In this document: in pieces, positions 46,510 to 58,615 of the stretch
Layout: each line of letters begins with the position of its first letter
How positions within the stretch are numbered: the first letter of the stretch is position 1
Assembly: GCF_029867415.1 (NCBI RefSeq)
Contig: NW_026705569.1
Location: forward strand, 496,001 to 560,000
DNA length: 64,000 bases
Source of the DNA: Vicia villosa
Lineage: Eukaryota; Streptophyta; Magnoliopsida; Fabales; Fabaceae
Direction of reading: 5' to 3'
The notes under the pieces: generated by a model
Seen by the model: only the letters and a program-made list of their open reading frames with translations
What the model was told of the DNA's origin: nothing
Databases searched by the model: none
Translations under genes and position numbers: made by a program

Positions 46510-47136
46510 TCAAACGCTAAATGATACTTTGATAGCGGTTGTTCAAAGCATATAATTGGTGATAAAACCTTATTCTCCTCCTTCTCTCCCAAAAAGGGAG
46601 ATTCTATCTTTTATGGTGATAATAATAAGGAAAAAAATTTAAGGTTTGGTACCGTCGATAAGTCCCCCGGTCCAATGATTGGGGAAGTTCTATTGGGTGA
46701 AGGGTTAAAATATAATTTACTTAGTATAAGTCAATTAAGTGACAAAAGTAATAATGCAACTTTTGATTCTTCAGGATGCAGAGTCATAAAATCTAAATCA
46801 AATAAAATTCTTTTTACAAGTCCAAGAAGTGGAAATATCTACACTGTGAATTTAAATAAAATCCCTTCAAGTGATGTATGTCTTCTAAGTGACGAGGATG
46901 AATATTTGTTATGGCATAAGAGAATAGCTCACATCCACATGGACCACTCAAACAAGTTTGTCCGCAGGGATCTTGTAATCAAACTATCAGATTTGCATTT
47001 AAAAAAGAAAAGATTATGTGATGAGTGCCAAAAGGGTAAGCAAGTAAGGGCCTCTTTTAAATTTAAAATATTGTTTTCATATATCGGCCATTACAACGGC
47101 TTCACATGGACCTCTTTGGCCCATCTAGAAATGTAA
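46510..47136 (+). pseudogene. SIRE-like copia protease and pre-integrase remnant
   Basis: Protease active site region YFDSGCSKHIIGDKTLF (D-S-G) at about 46525, then an open frame to 47136 with VLLGEGLKYNLLSISQLSD, the pre-integrase zinc region (LLWHKRIAHIHMD) and the C-x2-C pair LCDECQKGKQVRASF. The frame ends as it enters the integrase core. This is the best-preserved part of this element. Confidence 0.8.
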
Positions 47137-49300
47137 CTCTTGGTGGAATTGTCTACGCCTTTTTTTTGTTTTTGATGACTACTCTCACTACATCTAGACA
47201 TTATTCTTATATCAAAAAGGAGATGTGTTTGTTGTCTTTCAAAAACTAGTCAAAGTTATCCAGAATGAAAAAAGAGTAAGCATTGCATCCATTAGAAGCA
47301 ACCACGGTGGAAAAGTCCAAAATGAAAAATTCGAAAGATTTTCTAATGAGAACACTATTCTACATATTTCTTCCACTCCACAAACTACCCAATAAAATGG
47401 GGGTAGTATTGAGAAAAATAGATCTCTAGAAGAGCTTGCGAGGACGGTGCTTAGTATGATAAATCTTCCAAAATAAAATCTCTATTTTTTTTGGATGATG
47501 TGAAAGCTTCGTCATGAAAAGTGTTATTTGTAGTAGTAAACTAACTGTAAACCATTAGAAGTAGAAGTTATTAATTGTGCTAGTATTCTAAAAAAGATAA
47601 CCTAGAAGAAAATGATCAAGAAGTAGAACAAAGTCAAAATTGAGTCTTAGAACATGTTTAAAATTCAAATGAAGATACTCCTTTAAATCATCAAGATCTT
47701 ACAAGAGAATGGATAAAAGTCAAGGATCACCCCATTCAGCATGTTATTAGAGATATTTCTAACGGATCACTCACTCAACACTTGTTTAACAAGGTAAGTC
47801 ACTTTGTGTCCTTTGTTTCTAAATTGAGTCAAAAGAAATTCACAAGACTATCGTTGATGAACATTGGTATCTTGTCATGCAAAAAGAGGTAAATTAATTT
47901 GAACGAAATAATATTTGGGAACTTATTCCCAATGCTTCAGCTAATCAAGTAATTAGTATCCGCTGGGTCTTTCATAACAAGTTAGACGAAGATGAAATGT
48001 TTTAAGAAATAAAGTTGAGCTTATTGCGAAGGGATACAGTTAACCAAAAGGCATAGATTTCGATGAAACCTCTACTCTAAAAGTTAGATTATAGGCTATA
48101 AGGATGTTATTAGATTTTCCTACATCATGAATTTCAAACTTTTTCAAATGGATGTAAAACCGCTTTCTTAAATGAATAGATCCAAGAGGAGGTATTTATC
48201 GATTAATCTCCATGTTTTATCTATTCGACCTTTCTAGATCATAGTTAGATTAGAGGCTATAAGGATGTTATTAGCTTTTTTCTGCATCATGGATTTCAAA
48301 CTTTTTCAAATGGATGTAAAACTGTTTTCTTAAATGGATACATCTAAGAGGAGGTATTTATCAATCAACCTCCATATTTTATTAATTCAACCTTTCTAGA
48401 TCATATTTTCTAAATTAAGAAATATCTTAACGGTATAAAACAAGCTCCTAGAGCATGAGACGGTCATCTAAGTAAGTTCTTGCTTGAAAACAAGTTTCAA
48501 ATGGAACAAGTTGATAAAACTCTTTTTATCAAGAAAACTGAGCATGAGATTTTACTAGTTCAAATTTTATGTCGATGATATCATCTTCGGTGCTACTAAC
48601 GAATCTTTTTGTAAGGATTTTTCTGAAATGATGTAGAACGAATTCGAAATGTCAATGATGGGGGAATTCCGATACTTCATTTCAAATTTATCAAGCTAAG
48701 AAAGAGACCTTCATCAATCAAGCCAAATATTACAAAGAAATATTAAAAAGGTTTGACAAGGAGAAGTCCAAAACAATAGTAACTCCAATGCCAACTTCAT
48801 GTAACCTCGACATGGACGAAAACGGAAAATCAGTTGAGGAGAGCAATTACCGAGACATGATAGGCTATTTCCTTTATCTCATTGTATTTCGTCATGATAT
48901 CATGTTTATTGTGTGTCTTTGTCCTCGTTTTCAAGCATCCCCAAAAGAATCACATCTCAGTGCAGTCAAACGCATATTGAGATATCTCACTTACACACAA
49001 CAAATGGGTTTATGGTACCCTAAAAAAGCGTATTGTGACTTTGTTGAGTACACCGATTTCGATTTTGTTGGGTGCAAATTGGATAGGAAAGCTATTAGTG
49101 GTACGTGTCACTTATTTGAAAACTCGCTTGTCTTCTGGCATAGCAATAAACAAACTAGTGTCGTGCAATTCAAAGATGACACAAAATATGTTCCTGTACG
49201 TAGTTGTCACTCGCAAATTATTTAGATGAAACAATAATTCAGTAATTATAGTATTAATTTTGGAGTTGTCCCAATAAAATGCAATTTTCAAATCAATTTG
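47137..49300 (+). pseudogene. SIRE-like copia integrase, RT and RNase H remnant
   Basis: Integrase is heavily broken (the D and E regions can be guessed around 47290 and 47400). RT is seen as NNIWELIPNASANQVISIRW near 47910, FQMDVK near 48145 and again 48310, and FYVDDIIFGATNESFCKDF near 48570. The frame 48788-49225 contains the conserved end of RT and RNase H start: MPTSCNLDMDENGKSVEE, PKESHLSAVKRILRYL, GCKLDRKAISGTC. The usual RNase H motif after SVVQ is mutated. The sequence is cut at 49300 by the TIR element and appears to resume at 50888 (SIDLISK, then HQVKRD near 50990). Confidence 0.8.
48082..48404 (+). repeat. 161-bp tandem duplication inside the SIRE-like RT
   Basis: Units 48082-48242 and 48243-48404 both run from AGTTAGATTA through TTTTTCAAATGGATGTAAAAC to CTAGATCATA. 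They cover the RT segment around FQMDVK, so that motif appears twice. The copies differ at a number of positions, so the duplication is not recent. Confidence 0.85.
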
Positions 49301-50887
49301 AAAATTTCTTTACCCACCTCCTAACCTTCTTACCCATCTCTGGCGAAATTACCAAAATACCCCTTATTTCGGAAATACATTTCCGAAAACGTACTTTTAT
49401 TGGAAAAAAAAGGTGTTTTCGGAAATGCACTTCCGAAAACACGAAAAAAAGGTGTTTTCGGAGATGCATTTCCGAAAACACCCCCTTTTTTGAGTTTTCG
49501 GAGATGCATTTCCGAAAACACCCCTTTTTGGGAGAGGGAGGTGTTTTCGGAGATGCATATCCGAAATATTCAAAGACCAAATTGGTCTTGGAATGTTTCG
49601 GATATACACTTCCGAAATAATTTAATAATTATTAAAAAATTAAAATCAAGGTGAATCAATACAATTAATAGGTATAAAATGAAAGTGAATCAATAAAATG
49701 AAGGTAAATCAATAAAATTAAGGTGAATCAAAATTTCCTAAACAATTTTAAAGTTAAAAATTATTTTAATTATGAATCAGAATAGAAATATATAAATATA
49801 TAATCATAATTATTAATTTTGTAAGTGAAATATATAAATATATAATATATAATTGTATTTTATTGTGAAAAAAATATATAATTGTAACATTTATGTGCTT
49901 ATTATTCATTATTTATGCACATTTTGAGCATTAGTTTTTATTCTATTTAAAATTGAAACAATTTTATTATTTACTTTAATTAATTGTTCATTATTTATGC
50001 ACGTATTTTTTATAAAAATAAAATTTATTTATGTGTTAGAAAAAGTTGGAGAGATTTATTTAATTTTATAAGAATTAATTATGATTTGATAAGATAAAAA
50101 TTATATATTACCAAAAGTAGAAAAAACTATTTTAAGTAAGAATCATGAATCACTAACTTGTTGTTTCTAACCAGTGAATTAAAATAATATCAAAGGTTAT
50201 AAATGAGTGTAATTATAAGTGTAATATATTGGTGTAATTTGAGCCCTCCTCTATATAAATATATAAATATATAAATATATAATAATTATTATAAATTAAA
50301 ACACTCATTTCTTTAATTTTTATAATTATTATATAAATATATAATATATAATAAATTTTATAAATATATAATAATTATTATAATTATTATATAAATATAT
50401 AAATTAAAACACTCATTTTTTTAATTTTTTTATAAATATATAACAATTATTATAAATATATAAATAAAAAATTATAACTTATTTTGTAAGTGAAATTATT
50501 TTAATTTTTTTAATTAAAATTATTTTAAATTTTAAAATATGAATTAGGATAAAAATATATAATAACTATTATTCATAACTCATAAATTATATCAAAATAT
50601 ATAATTATTATTATTCATTATTCATAAATTATATCAAATTTATGATATGTGAATTAATTAATATCCTAAAATTAATTTTTGGGATTTTTTTAGATTTTTT
50701 TTTGTTGTTTCGGAGATGCATCTCCGAATTAGTCAAAATCCCAATTTTTGGAATTTTTTCGGAAATGCACTTCCGAAGTCTGGAAAAATTTTGAAAAAAA
50801 AAATATTTCGGAAATGCATTTTCGAAGCGGGGTAAAATGGGTTTTTCGCTGGGGTGACCCCATAGGGAGGTGGGTAAAGAAAAAATC
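49301..50887. mobile_element. TIR element (MULE-like) with palindromic subterminal repeats
   Basis: A 1.59-kb non-coding element inserted in the SIRE-like RNase H. Left end AAAATTTCTTTACCCACCTCC, right end its inverted form GGTGGGTAAAGAAAAAATC. A degenerate 9-bp target duplication, ATCAATTTG (49292-49300) and ATCGATTTA (50888-50896), would fit a Mutator-like transposase, and both flanks read as the same copia motif (INL / IDL). Six palindromes of the TCGGARATGCAYTTCCGA type lie at 49367-49617 and three at 50708-50830. The centre (49640-50690) is extremely AT-rich. Frames across the palindromes are open on both strands only because of the symmetry. Confidence 0.75.
49367..49617. repeat. Six palindromic units (locus C)
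   Basis: 22-bp palindromes at 49367, 49417, 49456, 49496, 49545 and 49596, spaced 39-51 bp. The common form is TCGGAGATGCATTTCCGA within TT...AA; several are perfect or lack one pair. Three more lie at the other end of the same element (50708, about 50758, about 50805). Confidence 0.9.
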
Positions 50888-52982
50888 ATCGATTTAATTT
50901 CCAAAACATTTTCGAAATTCAAAAAACAACAGTATTTTCTTCGTAGCTACCACAATACACATTGAATACACATGAAGTACCCTCGATTTAGATGACCATC
51001 AAGTTAAAAGAGATTATGATGGGTAGGTGCCTTATCTAATAAGAAGTGCAAAGAGAAAGGACTTCTTTACCGATGTCCAGTTCATCCAAACAACGGAAAG
51101 AATCTTCTGCGGATCATCCAAGACAGAACTATTTCTAAGGGGGTAATTAGGAAAAGAGATCAACATAAATCGAGCTGAATATCAACTGTTGAATCATAGT
51201 ATCATAACCAACTCTTCTTTGTATGTGACCCATTTTCACATACATTTTTCCCTAACCCAATTGGTGTTTCAAAATTGAATGAAACAATGTGATGCAAAAT
51301 ACTCAAGGACCCCCAGGTCCCACTTCCTCTATTTACATCTAAGTTATATTAATTTCTTGCTTAATAGTTAATTGAGTTAGCATGTTCTTAACATGTATAA
51401 CATTCATTTGTCACTGGCTACAGTACAGGAATAGAAGAATATTGACAATTTCAAAACACCCTTTTGGCATTAGAACAAAACAACTTGTTCACTGATTGTA
51501 CCCTACTTTATACTAAACAAGTGAATGGACATTAATTCGATACAATGTATCTTCCATTTACCATACAATAGAAACAAAACAAAAACATATGAAAGAGACC
51601 AAGCCACAGCAATCCTTGTTAACGGTAGCGTGTCGTATATAATACAACAACCTCTACCAATGTGTTGGCATATACTTATCCGTGAAGTGAACAACCATCA
51701 AAAATTGAATTTCAATTATATTCTTTCACAATGATATAGTTCATCTTCATCATACACATGTGATAATAAAACAAAACTATAAACAAACACGGGTTGTTTT
51801 TATTCTTTGATAAAGAAAGCTAACATGTGTCGTTATCATAATCTATTACATCATATGAAAAATATCACACTTAATAATATCCTTATAGCTTGTATAGGTT
51901 TTTCTTCTTTTGTTTTTGTTCTTTTTTATGAATGGATTGTAGTTGCATAGCGTGCAGGATGTAAAGAAGCATTTATTCATCTACCTCTAAATGGATTAGA
52001 GTGGTTGAATTATTCTCCTTATTTATAACCTTGCTTCCATCTTGGTATAAAAATTTTCACCGCCAAAATTGAAAAAAAAAAAAAAAAAACATTTTACTAT
52101 AAATAGTTTTACAGGAACAAAACATAGTTAGCAAACTTGTACACCAATTGTTCTTGTTTTATAAACATTAACCTAACAATGGTCACTGCATGATGTACTG
52201 TACATCAGTGAAATCAATGCACATTCCTTCAGCAAAAAGAAACAAAAATATAAGACAAATGAGAAGTCGTAATCATATCATTTAAAATAGATATGATAGA
52301 ATTCAGTTTTGCAGCACAGCCCAACCCACCAATGACATAACTTTGTTCCTTTTTTCTTTCTGTTCTATACTAAACATAGTAATATTGAAGCAGAAACAAC
52401 AACAATTGATAGACATGACTGAGGAACTAGTCCCTGCACTAGATCAATGTAAAGTTACACGCTAGCACCCACATTTCCTATCGAAATCGTGTCCGGTGTC
52501 TAACACATATTCAACACTTACATATATTTTTTTTTTTAGAGCCAGAGCAAAGCTATGTAAGATTTGGCCTAACACATAAATTGTTAACATCTAACAAAAT
52601 TCGAACTTAAGACACTGAGAGGACCATACTCTCAGGATTCTAACGGGTCAACCTCTGGGATTTGAAACACTTACATATCATATATGATTAGTAATGTATT
52701 TTCATGAATATTTGATATCTAAATTTTATAGATCATAATAAATAATAATCATGATGTGGGCTATATGCAATAAAGATAAAGTGGTCTTTACAAGATGATC
52801 ATTATCATTCATCACTAATATATAGTAATATATCACCCTCACCACCTATCAGTCATATCAGAAAGAAAAGTTACATAGTTGTTACCTAAGTCTTATAGAA
52901 AAAGTCAGCAAGAAAATATACTAAAAAAGAAAGAAATACTAACATAGAAAGTAATAATGAAGCTATTTATCAAATCATATAT
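50888..52982. other. copia tail and 3' flank of the WRKY gene; no further gene seen
   Basis: The first 150 bp are probably the continuing SIRE-like RNase H remnant. From about 51030 the sequence is spacer with several polyA/T runs (52074-52090, 52532) and no credible frame. At about 52540-52650 a degenerate tRNA-like or SINE-like patch (AAAATTCGAACTTAAGACAC) is visible. The last few hundred bases before 52983 should hold the 3' untranslated region of the WRKY gene on the minus strand. Confidence 0.5.
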
Positions 52983-54315
52983 TTACTCTTCCTTTAACAT
53001 ATGTGAAGGAACAACATCTTGAAGAAGACCATGGTCCCTAAGAAAGGAAGTAGTTGTCCCTGGATTACAAAGCTTCCTCTCTTGAGTAAAAGCAGAAGAA
53101 TTGTAATTATAAGGGTTACTCAAAGAGGACAATGTATTAACCAGTAGCTGTTGATGTTGCTGATGGTGCTGTTGCTGCTGCTGATACTGTGATGATAAGT
53201 AGTTCCCTTGCAAAACTGAACCAAAGTTAGTAGGAAACCCACCGGAAACAGCAGTCGGTGGTGATATCTGAACTCCGGCGAAGGCGGAACGGGACATAGC
53301 TGGACTTGGATGAATGTGTTGGCCTTCATAAGTTGTGACAACAATGGTTGGATCAGTATAAGAACGCTCCACACGTTTCTTCACATTACATGAAACAGTG
53401 GTGCAGCGATAATAGCTCCTACACATAAACCAAAACATACACATAGCATGCATATTCAAGATGTTAAACACAAACACATAGCATGATCTAAAGTAAGTAT
53501 CAAAAGAATGTGAAAATATTGAAGAATGAAAAAGAATTGTTAGTACCTTGGAAAGGGGCTGTTCTTGACAGCTTTTTGACCGTACTTTCTCCATCTGTAC
53601 CCATCTTCCAGATGATCCACCTCGCTTTTCGTCATGAACGCGAATCTTGGTTCCCTCTGTCTCTTTTGATTTGTCTTCTTAGTCTTCAACCTAATCATCC
53701 CATATACAACCAGATCCCATAATCCATCAATCCCAAAACAAAAACAAAAACAAAAGCAAAGTCCACCATATTCATTTGTTTATCTAATTGGATTGTGAAA
53801 TATATATAAAAAAAACACACACTTTTATTATTATACCATAAAATCACCTAAAAGATAAAGTGACAAAAATAGAAAAAAACTTACTGTTTACTGGTTTTTT
53901 GTTTTTCCTCATCATCTTCATCTTCTTGGACTTGGTCAACAAGAGTCTTATTGCGTTGTTCATCATTAACTGCTTCACTAGAAGCCGATGAAATCGAGCA
54001 AGAGTTAGGAGTTTGAGGTAGTTGATTCAAAACCTCTGAACACTCTTTTCCATTATTATCAGATGAAGATTTAACTGTAGTTTGATGATGACTCATGGTT
54101 GATAGTTGAGGTACATCAAGCAAAGAACTATAGTTTTCCACACCCAGTAACTCCATAAACCCTAAAGAAGAGCTTTTTTCTGCATCACTGAAATCAAACA
54201 CGCTTGAAAACTGAAAACCGTTTAACAAAGATGAAGAACCAACACCAACACCAACAACAACATCTTCTTCACTCTTCACACTCATCACACCCATCTCTTT
54301 CTTCTCCATATACAC
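52983..54315 (-). CDS. WRKY transcription factor, group IIc, three exons
   Basis: Exons on the minus strand: 54315-53885, 53690-53547 and 53418-52983 (431, 144 and 436 bp), joined by GT-AG introns, giving 336 codons with no break. The start MYMEKKEMG could also be the Met two codons on. An acidic Ser-rich N-terminal region (with [20 protein letters not shown]) leads to a basic stretch [15 protein letters not shown] and the DNA-binding domain: WRKYGQK in exon 2, then the zinc finger C-X4-C-X23-H-X-H in exon 3 (RCTTVSC to GQHIH). The intron splits the domain between NSPFP-R and SYYRC, the position usual for this group. The C terminus is Gln/His-rich and ends [14 protein letters not shown]. It most resembles the WRKY48/71/23 cluster. 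It should bind W-boxes (TTGACC/T) in the nucleus to control stress or developmental genes. The only intact host gene here. Confidence 0.93.
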
Positions 54316-54404
54316 CTAGATGAATAGAATATCTCAAATGCACAAATCCAAATCCTTCATTTGTAGACAACAACACACTCTTTGAGATGATAGTAACAGT
54401 TTCA

Positions 54405-54422
54405 GAGAGAGAGAGAGAGAGA
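54405..54422. repeat. (GA)n run in WRKY 5' leader
   Basis: About nine GA repeats, 90-110 bp upstream of the WRKY start codon; on the gene strand they are a CT-rich leader, common in plant 5' untranslated regions. Confidence 0.7.
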
Positions 54423-54479
54423 GGGGGGTGTGTGTGAAAGGAACAAAGAAAAGAAGGAAATAGAAATGAGAGAGAATAG

Positions 54480-54562
54480 TTGACCGGCAATTGTAGGTGA
54501 ACAAATGGTACAGCCGGTGGCATTGAATGCATGAGGGATGCTTTCATACGTGATGTTTGACT
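54480..54562. promoter_or_regulatory. Two W-boxes upstream of the WRKY gene
   Basis: TTGACC at 54480-54485 and TTGACT at 54557-54562, 165-250 bp upstream of the start codon. Both fit the WRKY target TTGAC(C/T), so the gene may be controlled by itself or by other WRKY factors. The sites are short and could occur by chance. Confidence 0.4.
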
Positions 54563-54609
54563 GGTTAACACTTAACAGGTTTTGTGTGTGAACGGGGTTC
54601 CGCATATAC

Positions 54610-55690
54610 TACCATGTTCAGGATTCTAACGGCGTTTGTTTTGTTTTTATGCTTTTGTTGAAATTACAAATTGTAATAGTTTTTGCTCGTGTGCATGTGA
54701 ACCACAGATTCTGATCAATCCGTGTGGTCCACTTTCTTTTCTTTAATCTGTTTTTTATTTTAACTTTTCGTTTTTTGTTTGGTTTTTCTATGTGAAACTT
54801 TTGTAGCACGTATCAATTTTTATATTTCTCCGTGTTTTTTTACAGTTGAATAGTAGAAGTGTGTTAAAGGTATTTCGGTGCAGTTTAAATCGTTTTTCTC
54901 TTTCAATTTCAAATTTATTTGTCTTATAGGATATTACTTGTGTTTTCTTAACTTAATAGCTTATTATTATATAAAACTCAACTTCCTATATAACTTTCTT
55001 GGAAGAAAGTTAAGGAATTCACACTCAACATTACAGATCTCGCATTAAAACTCATATCAACAACTAAAAAAAAACGTGTGATTCGATTGACTTTTAAAAA
55101 TAAAATCAAACCAAACTAAAGAATAACAGAGATAAAAGATTAGAGAAAAAAATGTGCGATAAAAACAAAATTGGAAGAGAGAACAATAGCATTAAAATGA
55201 GGATGAAAAGGAAAGAACATAAGAGATGGGAGATTGGAGAAGAAAGGCGAAATGTATCTGACGAAGAAGATGAGAAGAAGGTGTGCCACTACTAGGAGAG
55301 ATTAAAGAAGGCTGAAACTGAAATCTTGAGTATGAAGAAGAGAAAATTGTTTGTAATCGTGAGGCTAAGGGAGAATAAATTTAAGATTGGATTGAATGTG
55401 AAGTGAAGTTTGGGTTGTAACATTGGTTTGGTTTGGTTCGGTTTGAAAAATACAAACTGCAAATCAAACAAAACCGTGTGGTTCTGTAAAAATTGCACAA
55501 ACTCGTCAAAACCAAATGATGTTTTTTGCGATTTACGGTATGATTCGATTCGGTTAGCGATTTTATATTGGACTGATTCAGTTTTAAACACCCCTACTTA
55601 ACATATGTTATTTTTTTCTTCGGTGTAATGGAAGTAAAAAAAATCATAATGTAGAATTATTGACTAATTAATCAATTAGCTTTTTAAATG
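54610..55690. other. Upstream flank of WRKY; repeat-like tail, no gene seen
   Basis: The first few hundred bases are the likely WRKY promoter. From about 55130 to 55600 the sequence is G-A rich, then carries GGTTTGGTTCGGTTTG and ends TTTAAACACCCCTAC, wording common at the ends of hAT-type plant elements, but I find no matching left end or target duplication. Confidence 0.35.
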
Positions 55691-55699
55691 TGATAACAA

Positions 55700-56760
55700 A
55701 CCTGACACATTTATATACGACCATGCACCTCGAGCACGGTATAGCAGAATCGATCAGTTTTTCATGAATCGAGGATTCAAGAGGATCAAGAGTGAGCCTA
55801 CATTATACATCAAGTCTCGAGGTCAGTACACTCTTTTAATCTATCTATATGTAGATGATATTATCTACACTGGAAACAATACTAAGATGATGATGAAGTT
55901 CAAAGAAGACATGATAAACATTTTTTAGATGACCGGTCTTGGTTCGATGTGTTACTTTTCCGGTATAAATGTAAGTAAGAGAAATGACGAGATCTTCATC
56001 TCGCAAAAGAAATTCAAGATGTATTATTGCAAACATGTCGTTACTTCACTCGTAACAAATGAGAGACTACTGAATAGTGACGGAGCACCAGAAGCTGATA
56101 CATCCAGATATAGAAGTCTAATTGGAAGTCTTCTATGTTTGACAACTACACAGACAAACATAATGTATGCTATAATTCTTCTATCAAGATTAATGCAAAG
56201 CCCAAGTAAAATACACTTTAGAGCAGGAAAAACAAGATTGAGGTATCTACAAGAAACAAAATAGTATGGTATATGGTGCACTACCGAAACCGGCTTAAGA
56301 TTACTTGGCTACACCGACAGTGATTGGGCAGATTCGGCAGATGACATGAAGAACACCTCTGGCTATGTTTTCTCACTCGGATAAAGAACTTTCTTTTAGG
56401 CATCAAAGAAGCAAGCTACAGTTGTACAATCAATAGCACAACCAGAGTATGTGGCAGCTACTGAAGCAACAAGTCAAGCTATATGACTTTTTAGTATACT
56501 TGAAGACATGGGAGAAAAACAAGAGGATTCTACTACAATTAACTACGCCAATAAATCATCAATTGTAATGGCAAAGAATCCAGTGCATTACATCAGAACA
56601 AAATACATAGCAATCAAGTATCACTTTATCAGAGAAGCTGAAGCAACTAAGGAGATCAAACTCGACTATTACATGACAGAAGATCAAATTGTAGACATAT
56701 TCATGAAGGAATTGTCGATACTAAGATCAAATTGCTTAATATATTGGCTAGGCTATTTTT
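55700..56760 (+). pseudogene. 5'-truncated copia RT and RNase H remnant
   Basis: Begins abruptly inside RT at APRARYSRIDQFFMNRGFKR, then IYLYVDDIIYTGNN, a stop at 55927, and the open frame 55929-56264 (MTGLGSMCYFSGINVSKR, SRYRSLIGSLLCLT). After a stop, RNase H: LLGYTDSDWADSADDMKNTS, with a stop, then INYANKSSIVMAKNPVHYIR and LDYYMTEDQIVDIFMKEL. The ancestral RT start, integrase and gag are missing. What follows (to about 57000) looks like its 3' LTR, with CTATAAAACCC as a TATA box near 56843. Confidence 0.82.
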
Positions 56761-57290
56761 CAGTATTTATGGTTTTGGGCCTTTTGTTTTTTCATTTGCA
56801 CCTTTGTCTGGCTCTATTTGCATCTCCTTTCTATGAGAGACTATAAAACCCATCTTTTGGTTAGAAAAATAATTTTATTTAATGAGAAAAATTAAATCCA
56901 CTATTTAAAGGATTAATCAGAGTTTTTGGATCATTTGATCTTTATAATAGTGTACCACCTCAAATATTAGGAGGTCTTGATAAATCTTCCCTTAAAGGGA
57001 TCACCAACACATTGTGGTGGGTCCTTCTCTGCAAATCGTTAGATACGAGAGTTGGTTAAAAAAACAAGATATAAATTTCCATTACAGATGTATCTACTCA
57101 ACCTACTATGAGATTGAGGCCATCCTCAACGAGAAAAAATTTCCATGATCAGAATCGTTGATGTCCACCATCAGTGAGCACTTCTTGATCAGAGACTTTA
57201 AAATTCATAAACCACTGTGTACTAAAGAGTATACTCCTTCACTTGGATAGCTCCGTTGATTATTCACTAAGGCGTCGCGCTGCAAAGCAT
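56761..57290 (+). repeat. Probable 3' LTR of the truncated copia
   Basis: Follows the RNase H end. It has TATA-like CTATAAAACCC near 56843 and AATTTTATTTAATGAGAAAA. Since no partner LTR survives, the right border is a guess. Confidence 0.35.
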
Positions 57291-58615
57291 TTCTACAAAA
57301 CATATTAGGGTTTCACCTTTGGTACCCAGATTTTTTGGGGTCTAGGTGTGTTAGTTCTTCCAGAAGCTCTAGGGTTATTACCTTTAGACCTTTTCAACTT
57401 ATCAAAACAGAAGGGTTATAAGTGGTCATGTCTCTTGTAGTGTGTGCATTTATAAACGAGACTATTCTTTTTATTTAAACCTTTAATAGGTGCTCTGTCT
57501 GATTTGAAACCTAGTCCACTTTTATTTAAGGAAGGCCTTTTACTTGACAGGATCAAGTCAATGTTTTATTTCCCTTAGTAGATTTACCTAGGCTTTCATG
57601 CAAATAACACACTTTATTTTTCAATGAGACACAAGTTTATATTTAGTTTCTAATATTTGACATTTCTAACTTAAGCTTTTTATTGCTTTCTTCAAGAAAC
57701 TTTAAATACTCCTTAAGGTCTAAGTTACATTTTTTTTAATCTTATCACTTTCTTCAATTAACTTAGCATTAATTTTGAACAATTTCTTGTAAGATGGTTT
57801 AGTTCTCATAATCATCTTCCTCGTAGCATGCTTTCAAGTAAACTTCCTCTTCTTTGCTAGAATAGAATTCTTCTATGGTTCTTTTCCAGGTTGACTTTTC
57901 TTTATTTGTGAATGCTTCGTCTTCTCTTATTATTTCAGAGATTCCACTGGATGATGCTTCTTATTCACATACTCCCACATATGATGTTTCTTCATCTTTA
58001 AGTAATTAAACTAGTTCGTTCAATTTCTCTATGATTTCATTCTTCTTTGATTTTTTCTAAATTTCAGAAACACTTCCATTTTTTGATTTAAGGATTGAAT
58101 TAAGTTAATTAGTGACAAACATTCTCATATGATTTTTAACATTCCTAAATTTGGAGAAACGTTTATGAATGAAGCATTCATCTTCACCTCATGTGTTCAT
58201 TTCCTCTTGTTTTATATTTGGAAAAACTCCATATATCATTTCAAGTGTATCCCACATTTCCTTGTTGGTCTTGAAATTATAAACATAAAGGAGTTTACTA
58301 TCATCTAGCGACATTACTATAAAATTTTTGGTTTTGAAGTCAAATTCGAACTTTCTCTTTTCCTCTACTGTCCAAAGGAATCAAGTTTATCTACTACATT
58401 CCATTTACTTGATAAGAACGGATAAACAGACCATTGATTTAAGTTTCTCACAATTATTAGTTAATAATTTGAATAAAACTCTAAATCCAGCTTCCCATAA
58501 TTCAAACCTAACACCATTAAACATTATAGGTGTTTTTAGGAAAGATCTTTTGTTAGAAAGTGTGTTGGAAGACATCTTCCTCTTGAGACGATTTGGTCTT
58601 AAACAAGAGTTAGAC
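57290..58615 (-). pseudogene. SIRE-like copia gag remnant, minus strand
   Basis: Read on the minus strand from about 58610: RSFLKTPIMFNGVRFELWEA, then LLYVYNFKTNKEMWDTLEMI (the Gag UBN2-type region), GEDECFIHKRFSKFRNVKN, and at the far end IWVPKVKP near 57330, which in this group lies just before protease. A broken zinc knuckle is near 57430. Many stops. Pol is absent: the fragment stops where the truncated copia on the other strand begins. Confidence 0.6.

Noticed and set aside
49279..49620. Frames on both strands with repeated FRKCISEN-like peptides
   Set aside because: They arise from the palindromic repeats, which read open on both strands.
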